From Streptomyces lacrimifluminis (GTDB lineage Bacteria > Actinomycetota > Actinomycetes > Streptomycetales > Streptomycetaceae), in assembly GCF_014646095.1 (NCBI RefSeq), contig NZ_BMMU01000006.1, positions 248,001 through 312,000 on the forward strand: DNA of 64,000 nt. Reading direction: 5' to 3'. A program made the translations under genes and the position numbers. The notes beneath the pieces were generated by a model. That model saw only the letters and a list, made by a program, of their open reading frames with translations, made no database searches and was not told the DNA's origin. Shown here piece by piece: positions 35,901 to 45,437 of this stretch (positions within the stretch are counted from its first letter, which is position 1; each line of letters opens with the position of its first letter).

Positions 35901-38235
35901 GATGGCGTGGGCGCAGCTTCTTCCGACGGATGCTGCGACACGCACGCCCGACGGTGGGCCCCTCACGCCACCGCGCCAGCTGCTGGTCACCCGGGTCGGC
36001 GTCCTCGAATCACTGGACCCGGTGGAGGCGGAGGAGACGGTCTTCGTCCCGGATCCGGACGGGGCCCAGAACCGGGCCCTCCTGGACCGTGTCCCCGTGC
36101 CCGTGATCCCGATCCGGGACAAGGCACTGGGCGGCCGGGTCCACACCTTCCTCGACCGGAGGACGACGTTCGACGTCCAGCGGTGCGGCGACGCCGAGCG
36201 CGACATCCAGGCCGACCGGCTGCCCGTCCAGGACGCGCCGTGCCTCCCGTTGTCGGAGTACGCGGGATCCTGGCTGCGGACCTTGGTCGCGGCCCTGGTG
36301 GAGTTCGACGACGAACGCGCCTCCCGTCCGGAGCCCGTGGCCGCAGCCGACGTGGACGGCCTGCTGCGCCGCTGCGACGTGATCGTGGCTGAGGAGGCCG
36401 TCGTCTGGATCGCCGGCCACCGCCTCACCGAGAACGGAGCGGATCGCGCCCTGCTGCACTCGCACCCCGACCGGCCCCGTGTCGTCGTCGTGCACAGCGG
36501 GCCGCGCACCAGCTGGCGGGTGCTCCGCACCACCGCCCCTGCCGTAGCCGAACTCATCGGCACGCCTTACCTCGCGAACAGCCTGTGGACCGCGCTGACC
36601 AAACTGGAGGAACGCGGCCTGAAGACCGACCGCGTCCCCGACGAGGACCTCATGGTCGTCCTGGACCTGCGGCCCCACCAACTGCGGGCCGTCCTCGCCG
36701 AGCGGGCCTCGCAGCGCTCCGGCAGCGCGCAGCTCGTTCCCCTCCTCGCCTGCCTCGATCTCGACCTCGCGGAGGAACTCCGGCAGCGCGTCGAGGACTT
36801 CGCCGACCGCGCCGCCCTTCTGGCCTGGCTCACCGGTCGGATCGGCACACCGGACGCGGAACTGCTCACCCGGCTGCTGGAGGACGACGACCGGGAACGG
36901 CAGCTGAGCGCCCTCTCCGTGCCCCTGGCCGACGCCAACCGCGCATGGCGCGCGCTGGGCCTCCCAGAGACCGACAACAGAGAGCGGCATGAACGGCAGT
37001 TCGCGACCTGGCTCCAGCGCAACCGTCCCACGCTCGCTACGCGGATCAGGGACGCCTACGCGGGTGTCCACCGGTCCGGACACTCCCTAGACGGGTACGT
37101 GAAGCTGCGCGACCTCTCCTCACTCACGCTGGACCCGGCCTGCCACACAACGCTGTGGCACCTCTCCGACGAGCTTCTCCAGACCCACGCGGACACCTGG
37201 CTGACGAGCCTGCTCCCCGCCCCTTCGCAGACGGCCCGCCCGCTGCGGCCGCTCGCCGAGGCGCGCGAGGCATCCAGTACGGCGGTCCACAAACAGGTGC
37301 CACGACTGCGGCAACTGATCGAGGAATGGCAGCGGCTAAACCCCGCAAGCCGTCCCGCAGTGATACCGCCCACCCAGGACGTCCTGCGGGAACTCGACGC
37401 CGACGGGCTGCTGGACTTCGAGGTCCTGTCCGTGAAGGCGTTGATGGCCTGGCTCAGGACCCACGGCCACTGGCCCGAGGGCATGCCACTGTCAGACCGG
37501 CGCGCGGACCTCGGCCTGTCCGCGACGCGTTCGCCGGAGCCCGCCGGGAACAGCGGGGAGACTGCGGGCGGAGGTCGGTCTGGAGCGTCCGCGCCCGGTC
37601 CCCATGTCCTGCTGAACGGCAGGCCCGTGTCGGCGAGACCTGAGGATCTGGCGGCGCTCGCCCGCAAAGTGGCCGCCGACCTCACACCGGCGCAGCGGGC
37701 CACCCCGGCCACGTCCGCCACGGTGCTCGCGACCCGGATTCCGCCGCCACGAGCTTCGTCGTCCGGCGCGAAGTCGCACGGCGGTTCGTACCAAGCCCCC
37801 GTGACCGACCAGGACCGGACCCTGGCGGTGGGCCTCGCAGGTGAAGCGGCAGTGGCCGTGTGGCTACACGAGCAGTTCGGGGTCGAACCACAGGACTCGT
37901 GGAAGTCCGGCCTGCGGGTCCACGGGCTCGCCGGCGGGCAGAGGGGGGATGACCGGCTCGGTTACGACTTCCTCATCCACAACGGCGACGCGACCTACCT
38001 CTACGAGGTCAAGGCATCCACCAGCGACAGCGGCGAGATCATCCTCGGAGAGTCCGAGGTGCGACGCGCTTCCCGACTGAAGCCGGACGAGACGTACTTC
38101 ATCGTGTACGTCTCCCATGTCCTCGACCGCGACCGCCGCGCCATCTCCGTTCTGCCCAACCCGTTCGGCGCCCCCGACCTCGCTGGCTACGAACTGATCA
38201 GCACCCAGCTGAGGCTCCGTTTCAGCCTTGGCTGA
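32908..38235 (+). CDS. Sacsin-like GHKL ATPase with C-terminal DUF3883 nuclease-like domain
   Basis: This 1775-residue protein has a sacsin/Hsp90-type ATPase near the N-terminus: N-box ELLQNAHDAH (69-78), ANCGKPF (104-110) and lid GIGHKGVGFKSV (131-142). More than 1400 residues without a family I recognise follow. The C-terminal 140 residues are DUF3883, a PD-(D/E)XK-like fold: GYDFLIHNG with an Asp near 1686 and YLYEVKAS with Glu-x-Lys near 1700. An ATP-driven switch joined to a candidate nuclease, in an island of defence genes, suggests anti-phage or anti-plasmid function. It could instead act in DNA repair. It stands alone except for the divergent unknown gene. Confidence 0.82.
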   Translation: MATGGRRPSVERLHLRRSAAVRKRVHGQALIEVRGCLRDWDDGREAAREAKAVAETIISPEYEGRVLIELLQNAHDAHPARAADGRIEILLDEDEGEHGTLYVANCGKPFGGRDFKALCSIALSSKRADAGIGHKGVGFKSVLHLCDAPEVYSVAQVGSRVLDGLTFRFARLDDFDGLAREVAPERAEFAAYLRENLLTLKVPVFLEDAPPVAQRLARRGFVTVVRLPLKSADARSAARAQLRELMDDTAPFELFLDRLERVRLEWRAAGKTQRKTYDRQVEVLHHSRGLKVQQVTLRQRIRLIVVCGIADADRAREAIAASVEKSAMRRDWAAWEKKAEVRVAVPVGDPLVSGRLYTFLPMGEQILAPVRGYVHAPFFAEMNRRSFNEAVPWNGLLLDTVAELCARAVLATVGGRSPIPPGALVDLMCWQPEALGRLTSAFHRLDHGIAQVPFIPVIGTPGARTSLHRAFLWEGRHGSTVFTPQEVAATGVTDLVDPKLHPTRLRRLLPLAKAVGRRLEPPTERLGFWAERLAEAAVRAPFDPGWWADFYYDLCQALPDGSALVGKRIIISSRLATAPAGGEGVFFDRGAPQGGSLPPLPDGLYDRLYFVHEGIAWSGKGRRRRAQGRKWLRTANLVHDYGADRVLEVVASALSANGEDDGVRLACLRYACAISHELESGGRRAPRLRKLRVPTRAGWFDADRAMFGSGWPGEHASVDDTLTRFLERTRGLSTVLTETEGRLLLGPEELCGEAVPVEAMRRFLERHQAAHGLRPRHETFGTKVRGEELNRPARFWAPGQRSRLPQWRATAEHWPSRRQVGYTSVDYHARSHSVAMLPGQDDYAAFSEEDRRRYAELIVHGLASSWIDSALETQFVRHSDPTGTLWPTPLAAFLAHAPWIPQTAAPSATSEGATFATADTAWWWHGAQSPPQFLGVVPATLRSRRSAKLSARLGLLGVRSWDDPGTALVRLRHLPDLVRADAHLREGRLAHEIGQEYEMAWAQLLPTDAATRTPDGGPLTPPRQLLVTRVGVLESLDPVEAEETVFVPDPDGAQNRALLDRVPVPVIPIRDKALGGRVHTFLDRRTTFDVQRCGDAERDIQADRLPVQDAPCLPLSEYAGSWLRTLVAALVEFDDERASRPEPVAAADVDGLLRRCDVIVAEEAVVWIAGHRLTENGADRALLHSHPDRPRVVVVHSGPRTSWRVLRTTAPAVAELIGTPYLANSLWTALTKLEERGLKTDRVPDEDLMVVLDLRPHQLRAVLAERASQRSGSAQLVPLLACLDLDLAEELRQRVEDFADRAALLAWLTGRIGTPDAELLTRLLEDDDRERQLSALSVPLADANRAWRALGLPETDNRERHERQFATWLQRNRPTLATRIRDAYAGVHRSGHSLDGYVKLRDLSSLTLDPACHTTLWHLSDELLQTHADTWLTSLLPAPSQTARPLRPLAEAREASSTAVHKQVPRLRQLIEEWQRLNPASRPAVIPPTQDVLRELDADGLLDFEVLSVKALMAWLRTHGHWPEGMPLSDRRADLGLSATRSPEPAGNSGETAGGGRSGASAPGPHVLLNGRPVSARPEDLAALARKVAADLTPAQRATPATSATVLATRIPPPRASSSGAKSHGGSYQAPVTDQDRTLAVGLAGEAAVAVWLHEQFGVEPQDSWKSGLRVHGLAGGQRGDDRLGYDFLIHNGDATYLYEVKASTSDSGEIILGESEVRRASRLKPDETYFIVYVSHVLDRDRRAISVLPNPFGAPDLAGYELISTQLRLRFSLG

Positions 38236-38475
38236 AGAACCAGAGAGAAGGGGCCGGCTCGTAGGGCCTGTCGCTGATTCTATGGATGGATGACGCCAGG
38301 GGTGAACCAGCCGCGTGCGGTGGCTTCTGCCTCGCCAGATAGATCATCGAGTGAACCGCACCGAGATCGGTGGAGGGGGTGCCGTTTAGCGGCGTTCTGG
38401 GCATGACTGCTGTCGGGGCGGCGGCAGTGCGTTGTGGGACGGCGCGGTTGTTGCAGCTCCGGATGGGGGCGGTCG
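38236..38475. other. Spacer between two defence-type genes
   Basis: 240 bp with no gene. It holds GGGCCTGTCGCTGATTC at about 38264, which resembles the end of the MITE-like element at 4219, without a visible partner end. Confidence 0.4.
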
Positions 38476-41154
38476 ATGACGGTTGAGGAGCTCGTGGCGG
38501 CAGTTGTCGCTTTGGCGATCGTGGCTGCGAAGAGGCTGGGCGCTGGTCTGGCGGATCGTGCGGTGGAGGGTGTGGAGCAGTCGGTGGCCGACCGGCTGGG
38601 GCGGCTGTACCGGTGGATCGTCGGACGGCTGCCTGGCGAGGAGGGTGCGGCCCTGGTCGAGGAGGCGGGCCGCTCTTCTGCTGCACAGGCTCAGCTGAGA
38701 CGGCGGCTGGTACTGGCTCTGGGTGAGGATCCTGTAGGCGTTGAGGAATTGCGGATGCTGCTGTCGCCGCACGCGCTGGCTCTTCTTTCGGAACCGTCCG
38801 GTATCCCGCGTCAGTTGCCGTCGGCGCTGGCGGATTTCACTGGGCGCGGCCAGGAGGTGGCGCGGCTGGTGGAGGCTGCTGAGCGTCCTGGCGGATGCAG
38901 GGTGTGTCTGGTGCACGGGCCGGGTGGGATCGGCAAGACATCTGTCGTGGTGCAGGCTTCTCACCAGCTGATGCAGTTTTTCCCCGACGGTCAGCTCTTC
39001 GTCGATCTGAATGGGGCGGAGGAACGTCCTGTTGCGGTGGGCGAGGTCCTTGGCGACTTCCTAGCGGCTCTGGGGACACCGCCCGGAAGAATCCCCGATG
39101 ATGTGGCAGGGCGGACACGGCAGTTCCGTACGGAGTTGGCCGATCGGCGTGTCCTGATCGTCCTGGACAACGCGGCCACTGAACAGCAGGTAGGTGCGCT
39201 GACACCGGGTGGGTCTTCGTGCGTTGTCCTGATCACCAGCCGACAGGCCCTTGCCACGCTGGCCGCGGATGAGCGCGTCGCTTTGCCGGGGTTGGACGAG
39301 GACGCCGCCTGGGATCTGCTGAGACGGATCAGCGGCCCGGACCGGGTGGACGAGGACCCTGAAGCAGGCCGCGCTGTGGTCGGTCTGTGCAGCGGGCTCC
39401 CGCTGGCCCTTCGTATCGCGGGAGCGCGGCTGGCCACCTTTCCCGCGCGTACCTTGGGCTCGCTCGCCCGAGATCTGGCCAACGACCACCGGCGGCTGGA
39501 TGTGCTGAGTCTGGGCGAGCGCAGCGTACGGGCGGTCTTCCGCGCCGGTTATGAGGCGCTCCCGTCGTTGCAGCGGCGTGCGTTCCGGCTGCTGTCGGCC
39601 CTGGACGCACCCGACCTGCCGACGTGGGCGCTGTCACCTCTACTGGACGTGGCCGCCGATGCGGCAGACGCGTGCCTGGAGGGGCTCCTGCTGGCTCATC
39701 TCGTGCAGACTCGCCGCGGCGAGACAGACGGCCAGCGCATCGTGCTGCATGATCTCGCGCGAGGGTTTTCCAAGGAGATGGCGGCCGAGCAGTCGGTGGG
39801 CGAGGCCGACAGCGCCGTGTGGCGTCTGCTCGGTGCCCTCCTCAGCGCGGCCGACGCAGCCGATGCGCAGTTACGGCCGGCAGGTGCCCGGCACAGCGGC
39901 CGTGATGGGGTATTCCGTCGTTCCCCGCCGGAGGACGCCGTGGCAGGCGACGTGTGGGAGGCCGTTCACTGGTTCGAAGCCGAGCGTGCCGTTCTGGTGG
40001 CAGCTGTCGCCCACGCTCACGCTCGCGGGTGGTGGGAGCTGTGCTGGGAGATCACCGATGCGATGAGTATCGCTCTTGAGCATCAATGGCGTTGGGACAT
40101 CAGCCGTCAGGTCCACGGGCTCGCCTTGGATGCGGCCGACCAGCTGGGGGATGGCCAGGCCCGTGCCGCACTGCTGCGCAACCTTGGCGAAGCCCTGCGC
40201 GACGGTGGCGATGACCTGGACGGGGCCGCAGAGTGCTTCAGCGAAGCGATCGCTCTCTTCCGCGGCTCAGGTGACGGTCACGGCGAAAGCGACGCCCTGG
40301 GCAACTTGGGAATCCTGCAGCGCCAGCAGGGCGCGCTGCGGGAAGCCGAGCGAACGCTCACCGCGGCCGAGCTGCGCTTCCGGGCCCTGCCGCTGGAGCG
40401 CGGGCTGGCCTGGACCCTCCGGGAAAGGGCGGTGATCAGCCGGCACCACGCTCGATACACCCAAGCACACGCCCAACTCGACGAAGCCCAGGCCCTGTTC
40501 GCCGCCAACGAGGAAATCCGTGGCATCGGCTGGATCCTGCGCACCCGCGCCGATACCGAGAAGGAGAGTACGACGGGCGGCTGCCCGCTCCCTCACCGCT
40601 GGTATGGAGGCCCTTGGCCCGGATGCCCCGCCACGAGTCGTCCCGCACAGGATCCGCGATGGGCCGCGGCCCGCACCCACTACGAAGACGCTGCCCAGGT
40701 CCTGCACGCCGTCCGGGACCACCGCGGGCACACCTGGGTCACTTTGGGGCTGGCAGACATGGCCCTCTACGAAGGCGACCACACAGCCGCAGAACTGATC
40801 AGGCGTGCGCTCCAGGAAACCGACGCCTGCGGCGACCATCGAGGCCACAGCAGGGCATTGACCCTCCAAGCCCTGCTGCTCGCCGAGGCAAACCGCCTCA
40901 GCGACGCCATCACGCTGGCAGAACAGGCCCTCGCCACTCTCCGGGACCACGCCGGCGCCGCTCAGGCCGGCTTCCGCCTGGCCCGCCTCTACGGCGCCGC
41001 CAGCCGGCACCAAGACGTCCTCCGCACACTGCAGCAGTCCCGCACCCACTACCACGCCGCCGACATACCTTTTCCCGCCCTTGCCGACCCCGAACTCGCC
41101 AAGAGCCTCACCCACCCCGTGTCCCGCGCCCGGCGCTTCCGCCGGCATCAGTGA
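38476..41154 (+). CDS. NB-ARC/TPR STAND protein
   Basis: This 892-residue protein has a short alpha-helical N-terminal segment (1-60), a linker, and an NB-ARC NTPase with Walker A GPGGIGKTS (148-156), Walker B RVLIVLDNA (225-233) and the GLPLALRIAG motif (307-316). A winged-helix region follows, then TPR-like repeats (about 530-880: GDALGNLGILQRQQGALREAE, AVISRHHARYTQAHAQLDEA, ALTLQALLLAEANRLSDAI). Many Streptomyces AfsR/SARP-like regulators share this core, but no SARP DNA-binding domain is present. In a defence island a STAND sensor is the likelier reading. ATG at 38476 is chosen because sequence before it is not helical and GGGGG lies upstream. Confidence 0.82.
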   Translation: MTVEELVAAVVALAIVAAKRLGAGLADRAVEGVEQSVADRLGRLYRWIVGRLPGEEGAALVEEAGRSSAAQAQLRRRLVLALGEDPVGVEELRMLLSPHALALLSEPSGIPRQLPSALADFTGRGQEVARLVEAAERPGGCRVCLVHGPGGIGKTSVVVQASHQLMQFFPDGQLFVDLNGAEERPVAVGEVLGDFLAALGTPPGRIPDDVAGRTRQFRTELADRRVLIVLDNAATEQQVGALTPGGSSCVVLITSRQALATLAADERVALPGLDEDAAWDLLRRISGPDRVDEDPEAGRAVVGLCSGLPLALRIAGARLATFPARTLGSLARDLANDHRRLDVLSLGERSVRAVFRAGYEALPSLQRRAFRLLSALDAPDLPTWALSPLLDVAADAADACLEGLLLAHLVQTRRGETDGQRIVLHDLARGFSKEMAAEQSVGEADSAVWRLLGALLSAADAADAQLRPAGARHSGRDGVFRRSPPEDAVAGDVWEAVHWFEAERAVLVAAVAHAHARGWWELCWEITDAMSIALEHQWRWDISRQVHGLALDAADQLGDGQARAALLRNLGEALRDGGDDLDGAAECFSEAIALFRGSGDGHGESDALGNLGILQRQQGALREAERTLTAAELRFRALPLERGLAWTLRERAVISRHHARYTQAHAQLDEAQALFAANEEIRGIGWILRTRADTEKESTTGGCPLPHRWYGGPWPGCPATSRPAQDPRWAAARTHYEDAAQVLHAVRDHRGHTWVTLGLADMALYEGDHTAAELIRRALQETDACGDHRGHSRALTLQALLLAEANRLSDAITLAEQALATLRDHAGAAQAGFRLARLYGAASRHQDVLRTLQQSRTHYHAADIPFPALADPELAKSLTHPVSRARRFRRHQ

Positions 41155-41372
41155 GTTGAATACACAGATCCGCGAGGCCATCAGGAAGCCAGCTCACACG
41201 TAGCCGGCAAGACCGCTCCCGTATCCGGAGATCTGTCCGGGGCAGCTTGGCGCGGTCCCGACCTGAGACGCATCCGCTTTTCGATAACAGGGTTGGCCTG
41301 GGGAAACTCGCCCCGGACGCTCGCCGACGGTGAGGGGCGGCTCGCGTCGGTGAAGCTCTCTGCGGTGGCCGG
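41155..41372. other. Spacer
   Basis: 218 bp between convergent genes with no gene and no clear terminator. Confidence 0.4.
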
Positions 41373-41777
41373 TCAGTGTCTGCGTAGGTCGGAGCCTCGG
41401 TGTCGCCGGGCCGCGTAAGTAGCTGCCGCAGCGAGGGAGGTGCAGGCCAGAGCCGTGCCCAGGATCCGCTCGAAGTCGGCGGGGCCGGTGCTGCCGCCGA
41501 CGCCGCCCTGGACGCCGCGGGTGGGCAAAGGCGTGGGCGTCGTCGTGCTGGTGGTGCTTCTGCGGGGCAGGACCTCGCAGGCGATGCCGTCGTCCGGCCC
41601 TTGGTCCTCGTCCAGCCGGTGGGGGTCGCTGGGGTCTCGGTTCAGCTCTGCCTGGGCGTCTTCCTGGAAGGCGAAGTCGCGGCAGTCCAGATCGGGTTGG
41701 GCGTGGGCCAGGCCCGCCAAGGGGCTGGCGGCGAGGGTAACCGTCACTGTGGCGACGAACGCGGTGCGTATCCGCAT
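41373..41777 (-). CDS. Secreted excalibur-domain protein
   Basis: This 134-residue protein has a signal peptide (MRIRTAFVATVTVTLAASPLAGLAHA), then an excalibur calcium-binding domain with the expected Cys pair and Asp loop: LDCRDFAFQEDAQAELNRDP, HRLDEDQGPDDGIACE. A Thr/Pro linker and a second hydrophobic segment (FERILGTALACTSLAAAATYAA) with a basic tail follow, so it may be anchored at the membrane. It is out of character with the nuclease cargo around it. Confidence 0.82.
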   Translation of the reverse strand: MRIRTAFVATVTVTLAASPLAGLAHAQPDLDCRDFAFQEDAQAELNRDPSDPHRLDEDQGPDDGIACEVLPRRSTTSTTTPTPLPTRGVQGGVGGSTGPADFERILGTALACTSLAAAATYAARRHRGSDLRRH

Positions 41778-42261
41778 CGGTCATTCCTTTCGGTTCGGTG
41801 GCCTGCACGACCGTCACAGCGACCTTATGGAGATGACGCCGGCCCGGCGCGTGGTGCTGGGCCGAACGGACACGGATCGGTGTTCGCCCAGGACGGAGCC
41901 CGGGGCGGCTGCCAGCCGGTGGCTGATCGGGGGCGATGTCGTACTGACTGAGAAGACGACGATCCGCTTGGAAGCAGTTGCTGCTCCTGACTCCTGGAGC
42001 GGGCCCTGTTTCAGCGAGGCTGGCGGGCTGGCGATCCTGGTGTCTGCGTGGGCTGACCACGGCCTCCAGTTGGGTTAGCTCCCCCTGCCGCAGCGCAGTT
42101 GTGTTGTCGAATTTCGGCCAAGTTGCGGTGAACGTGTGCGGACGTAGCCGGACGTCCACGGACTGACGCGAACACAGTGAGAACTACTGAGACTGAATGG
42201 GACTGGCTGGGTTCAATCCACGATGGGTTACCTGCTCTGTTCCGCGGGCCACACTGCATCC
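41778..42261. other. 484-bp stretch without a supported gene
   Basis: Short open frames only; none matches a family. The part nearest 42262 is the leader of the nuclease-like gene. Confidence 0.4.
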
Positions 42262-42756
42262 ATGACGAGCTTTCAGCAACGGAAAGCAATAGGTGACGCG
42301 CATGAGCGGCACGTCGCCGAGCAGCTCACCGAGCGAGGGTGGGAAGTCGACTTCTGGGGTCAAGGGCAGCTGAGCCGGGCGCTTCAATGCGCGCTCCGGA
42401 AGACCGACAGTTCCATTCGCTGGTTCCCGGATCTCATTGCGACGAAGGCCAAAGACCTCGTACTGATCGACTGTAAGGGCGGCGTTACCAGCAGGCGAAC
42501 GGGCCGGCATGCTGTCGAACGCGCCGCCGTGCTGGCGCATTTGCAGCTCGTTGCCTGGACGCAGTTGCCGGTCTACTACGTGTTCGATGGCCTGGATGCG
42601 TGGTCGCCGTACGACGTGCTTGCTGCGGGACAGAAAGGGCCGCACAGCATTGCGGGATCGGGCGCCCCGTACTTTCTGATCTCTGCCCAGGGAGCCCGTC
42701 GCTTCGATGACCTGTTCGGCACGCCGGACGTCGCCCAGGTGGGTATTGCCTCGTAG
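42262..42756 (+). CDS. Small PD-(D/E)XK nuclease-like protein
   Basis: This 164-residue protein has the resolvase/restriction-endonuclease core: RKAIGDAHERHVAEQLTERGWEV (helix with Glu), WFPDLIAT (catalytic Asp) and LVLIDCKGG (Asp-x-Lys), in the order Glu-Asp-Asp-x-Lys. The start is placed at ATG 42262 (MTSFQQRK); an upstream start at 42223 would add 13 residues. It lies about 570 bp before the Wadjet operon but is not coupled to it. It could be a Holliday-junction or conjugative-element nuclease, or a solitary defence effector. Confidence 0.7.
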   Translation: MTSFQQRKAIGDAHERHVAEQLTERGWEVDFWGQGQLSRALQCALRKTDSSIRWFPDLIATKAKDLVLIDCKGGVTSRRTGRHAVERAAVLAHLQLVAWTQLPVYYVFDGLDAWSPYDVLAAGQKGPHSIAGSGAPYFLISAQGARRFDDLFGTPDVAQVGIAS

Positions 42757-43329
42757 TCGAGGTCGCTCCTCGCTCGGCTGCCTTCAAGTCGGCGATGTGG
42801 GACAGCAGCGTCACGTCGGCCGCAGCCAACCGGCTCAGGGATCTTTCTGATCTTGCTGTGTCCTGCCGTGCTTTCAGGCGTCTCGGCGTATGGATGGCAC
42901 CCTCCGCCCAGCTCCGACCGGGCGCGATCGAGATTCGATGAGGTGGCCTTGCGTTCGGCAGATGGCATGTGCCCAAGAGCCGATGACGCAGGACGCTGGC
43001 AGGTCGGTCGGCGGGCCAGAGTCTTCGGGTTGGGATTCGAAATTTCGTTCGGAAAGGGCTGTGGGGATGAGGATCGGAAAAGTTCTGGAATCAGGGTAGG
43101 TAGGCCCTCCTGCCTGCTGTCTTCCTTGCCGGAGTCCGCGTGTGCCCCATCCGGCCGCCTTTCCTGCGCAGCTCCGTTGTCAGTGGTGGCCTCTACGGTT
43201 CTTTTGTGGCCGCCACGGAATGTCCGTGTACGGCTTGTGCGGGCGTGGGCGTCGGCCGTGCGGGGCGTGCGTTTTCGACGCTGGCGAGAAATGCCGTCGT
43301 GCGCGGTGGGGTAGTGAGGGGCAGGATGC
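42757..43329. other. 573-bp leader region of the Wadjet operon
   Basis: No gene seen; lower GC than its neighbours. It probably holds the jet promoter. A GAGGGGCAGG ribosome binding site precedes the jetA start. Confidence 0.45.
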
Positions 43330-44814
43330 ATGGAGTTGGACTACGACCGTCTGGTCGCGTTGCGGAAGCAGAGCTCCGCGTGGCGGCTGCTGACGGCCGG
43401 TAACGCGCCGCTGATGTTGAGCTTCTTCAACAAGGTGTTCGTCGAGCAGGGGGCGCGCTCGATTGCCGGTGCGGAGCTTGTTGAACGGCTGGACGACGAG
43501 TTGTTCGCGCTCAATGAGCGGCTGGGGCGGAGCACGTTTCCCCAGTCTGCGAAGGCGTATCTGGATCTCTGGTCGGCGCCGGAAAATGGCTGGCTGCGCA
43601 AGTATTACCCGCCGGATTCGGACGAGCCGCACTTTGACGCCACGGCTGCGGTGGAGAAGGCCATCTCGTGGATCCGGTCGCTGGAGGAGCGCTCGTTCGT
43701 CGGTACCGAGTCACGCTTGAACACGATCTTCGATCTGCTGCGGCAGATGACGTTCGGGGCCGAGACCGACCCCGATGCGCGACTGGCCGAGCTCACCCGG
43801 CGTCGGCACGAGATCGACCAGGAGATCGAGCGGGTTGAGGCCGGCGAGGTAGATGTGCTGGACAGCGCGGGGCTGCGGGACCGCTATCAGCAGATGACTG
43901 CGACCGCGTACGGGTTGCTGGCCGACTTCCGCGAGGTCGAGGCGAACTTCCGGGACTTGGACCGCGACCTGCGGAGCAAGATCGCCGCGTGGGACGGGGC
44001 CAAGGCCGGACTCCTCGATGAGGTGCTGGGCAGTCGCGAGAGCATCGCCGAGTCGGACCAGGGCCGGACCTTCCAGGCGTTCTACGACTTCCTGCTCGCC
44101 CCGAGCCGACAGGACGAACTCAAGACGCTGCTGGCCGAGGTAGAGACCATGGAGGCCATCGGCGAGCCCGACCCGAGGATGCGGCGCATGCCCCGGGATT
44201 GGCTGGAGGCCGCCGAACGCACCCAGGGCACGGTGCGGCAGCTCTCGGACCAGCTGCGCCGCTTCCTGGATGACCAAGTGCGCTCGGAGGACCGCCGCGT
44301 CCTGCAGTTGGTGCGCGGGATCGAGTCCCGGGCCCTGGCCCTGCGCGACGTTCCCGGTGTGGATCTGATAGCTGAGCTCGACGCCACGGCACCGGCCATC
44401 GTGCTGCCGATGGAACGGCCCCTGTACACGCCGGTGGTCAAGGCGCCGATCGACAGTACCGGTATCCAGGCGGGCGACGAGGAGTTCGCCGCTGACGTCC
44501 TGTTCGAGGCGGTGTACGTGGATCCCGCCCGGCTCACGGCCGCGGTCCACCGCGCTCTTGGCACCCGCACCCAGGTCTCCCTTGCCGAGACGCTGCGCGA
44601 GCACCCGCTCGAGCAGGGCCTGGCCGAACTCGTCGCCTACTTCGCCCTCCCGGACGACGGGTTCACCACAGTCTTCGACGACCACCGCCAAGAAGAGATC
44701 ACCTGGATCGGCGAGGACGACGTCCGGCAGGTCGCCACCGTGCCCGTGGTCACCTTCGCCCGCACCAGCCCCGGTGTCGCCTGGGCCACCAGCCAGAAGA
44801 AGGAGGGGCGATGA
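43330..44814 (+). CDS. jetA: Wadjet subunit JetA (DUF3375)
   Basis: This 494-residue protein is the kleisin/MukF-like subunit of the Wadjet anti-plasmid condensin. The N-terminal block ([34 protein letters not shown]) and the [25 protein letters not shown] segment are typical of DUF3375. A long helical middle and a C-terminal winged-helix-like region follow. The ATG follows GAGGGGC. Its stop overlaps jetB by ATGA, so stoichiometry is set by coupled translation. Confidence 0.93.
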   Translation: MELDYDRLVALRKQSSAWRLLTAGNAPLMLSFFNKVFVEQGARSIAGAELVERLDDELFALNERLGRSTFPQSAKAYLDLWSAPENGWLRKYYPPDSDEPHFDATAAVEKAISWIRSLEERSFVGTESRLNTIFDLLRQMTFGAETDPDARLAELTRRRHEIDQEIERVEAGEVDVLDSAGLRDRYQQMTATAYGLLADFREVEANFRDLDRDLRSKIAAWDGAKAGLLDEVLGSRESIAESDQGRTFQAFYDFLLAPSRQDELKTLLAEVETMEAIGEPDPRMRRMPRDWLEAAERTQGTVRQLSDQLRRFLDDQVRSEDRRVLQLVRGIESRALALRDVPGVDLIAELDATAPAIVLPMERPLYTPVVKAPIDSTGIQAGDEEFAADVLFEAVYVDPARLTAAVHRALGTRTQVSLAETLREHPLEQGLAELVAYFALPDDGFTTVFDDHRQEEITWIGEDDVRQVATVPVVTFARTSPGVAWATSQKKEGR

Positions 44815-45437
44815 CCACGCCTTCCAACCCCACCGCGCAGCCGTCCCACACCCTTTCCTTGCCGGTCAACCAGCTGCTCAAGGGGCCGATCTTCCGCGAC
44901 CAGCACGAGCGGGCCTGGGACGCGCTGCTGCACCTGAGTGCCCGCGTCAAGGACTACGTCGAGGTCATGGGCCTGCGTGTGGTGATCGACGAGGTGGAGG
45001 GCTACGCCTTCCTCCAGTCGAAGCCCGACGCCGAAGACGAAGTTCACGATCCGCGTACGAGGCCGCCGCGGCTGATGCCCCGCCGGTCGCTGTCCTACCC
45101 GGTCAGCCTGTTGGTCGTGCTGCTGCGCAAGCGGCTCGCCGAGTTCGACGCGGGCGCCGACGGCACCCGGCTCATGATCACCAGGGACGAAATTGTCGAG
45201 ATGATCCGCACGTTCCTCCCGGCCGGCACCAACGAGGCGCGCCTGGTCGACCAGATCGACGGCCACATCAACAAGGTGGTCGACCTGCAGTTCCTGCGGC
45301 GTGCCCGCGGTCAGGAGCAGCTGTTCGAGGTGCAGAGGATCATCAAAGCCTTCGTCGACGGGCAGTGGCTCGCCGACTTCGAAACGAACCTGGCCCAGTA
45401 CGCGGCCTCCCACACCCCGCAGGAGAAGCAGCAGTGA
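44811..45437 (+). CDS. jetB: Wadjet subunit JetB (DUF4194)
   Basis: This 208-residue protein is the MukE/KITE-like subunit. It has the DUF4194 features [36 protein letters not shown] and [24 protein letters not shown], with tandem winged helices expected. It binds JetA in the condensin-like complex. Its start overlaps jetA and its stop overlaps jetC (GTGA), so the three are produced as a unit. Confidence 0.93.
   Translation: MTTPSNPTAQPSHTLSLPVNQLLKGPIFRDQHERAWDALLHLSARVKDYVEVMGLRVVIDEVEGYAFLQSKPDAEDEVHDPRTRPPRLMPRRSLSYPVSLLVVLLRKRLAEFDAGADGTRLMITRDEIVEMIRTFLPAGTNEARLVDQIDGHINKVVDLQFLRRARGQEQLFEVQRIIKAFVDGQWLADFETNLAQYAASHTPQEKQQ

Noticed and set aside
38264..38300. GGGCCTGTCG sequence resembling an insertion-element end
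   Set aside because: No inverted partner was found nearby, so an element could not be delimited.
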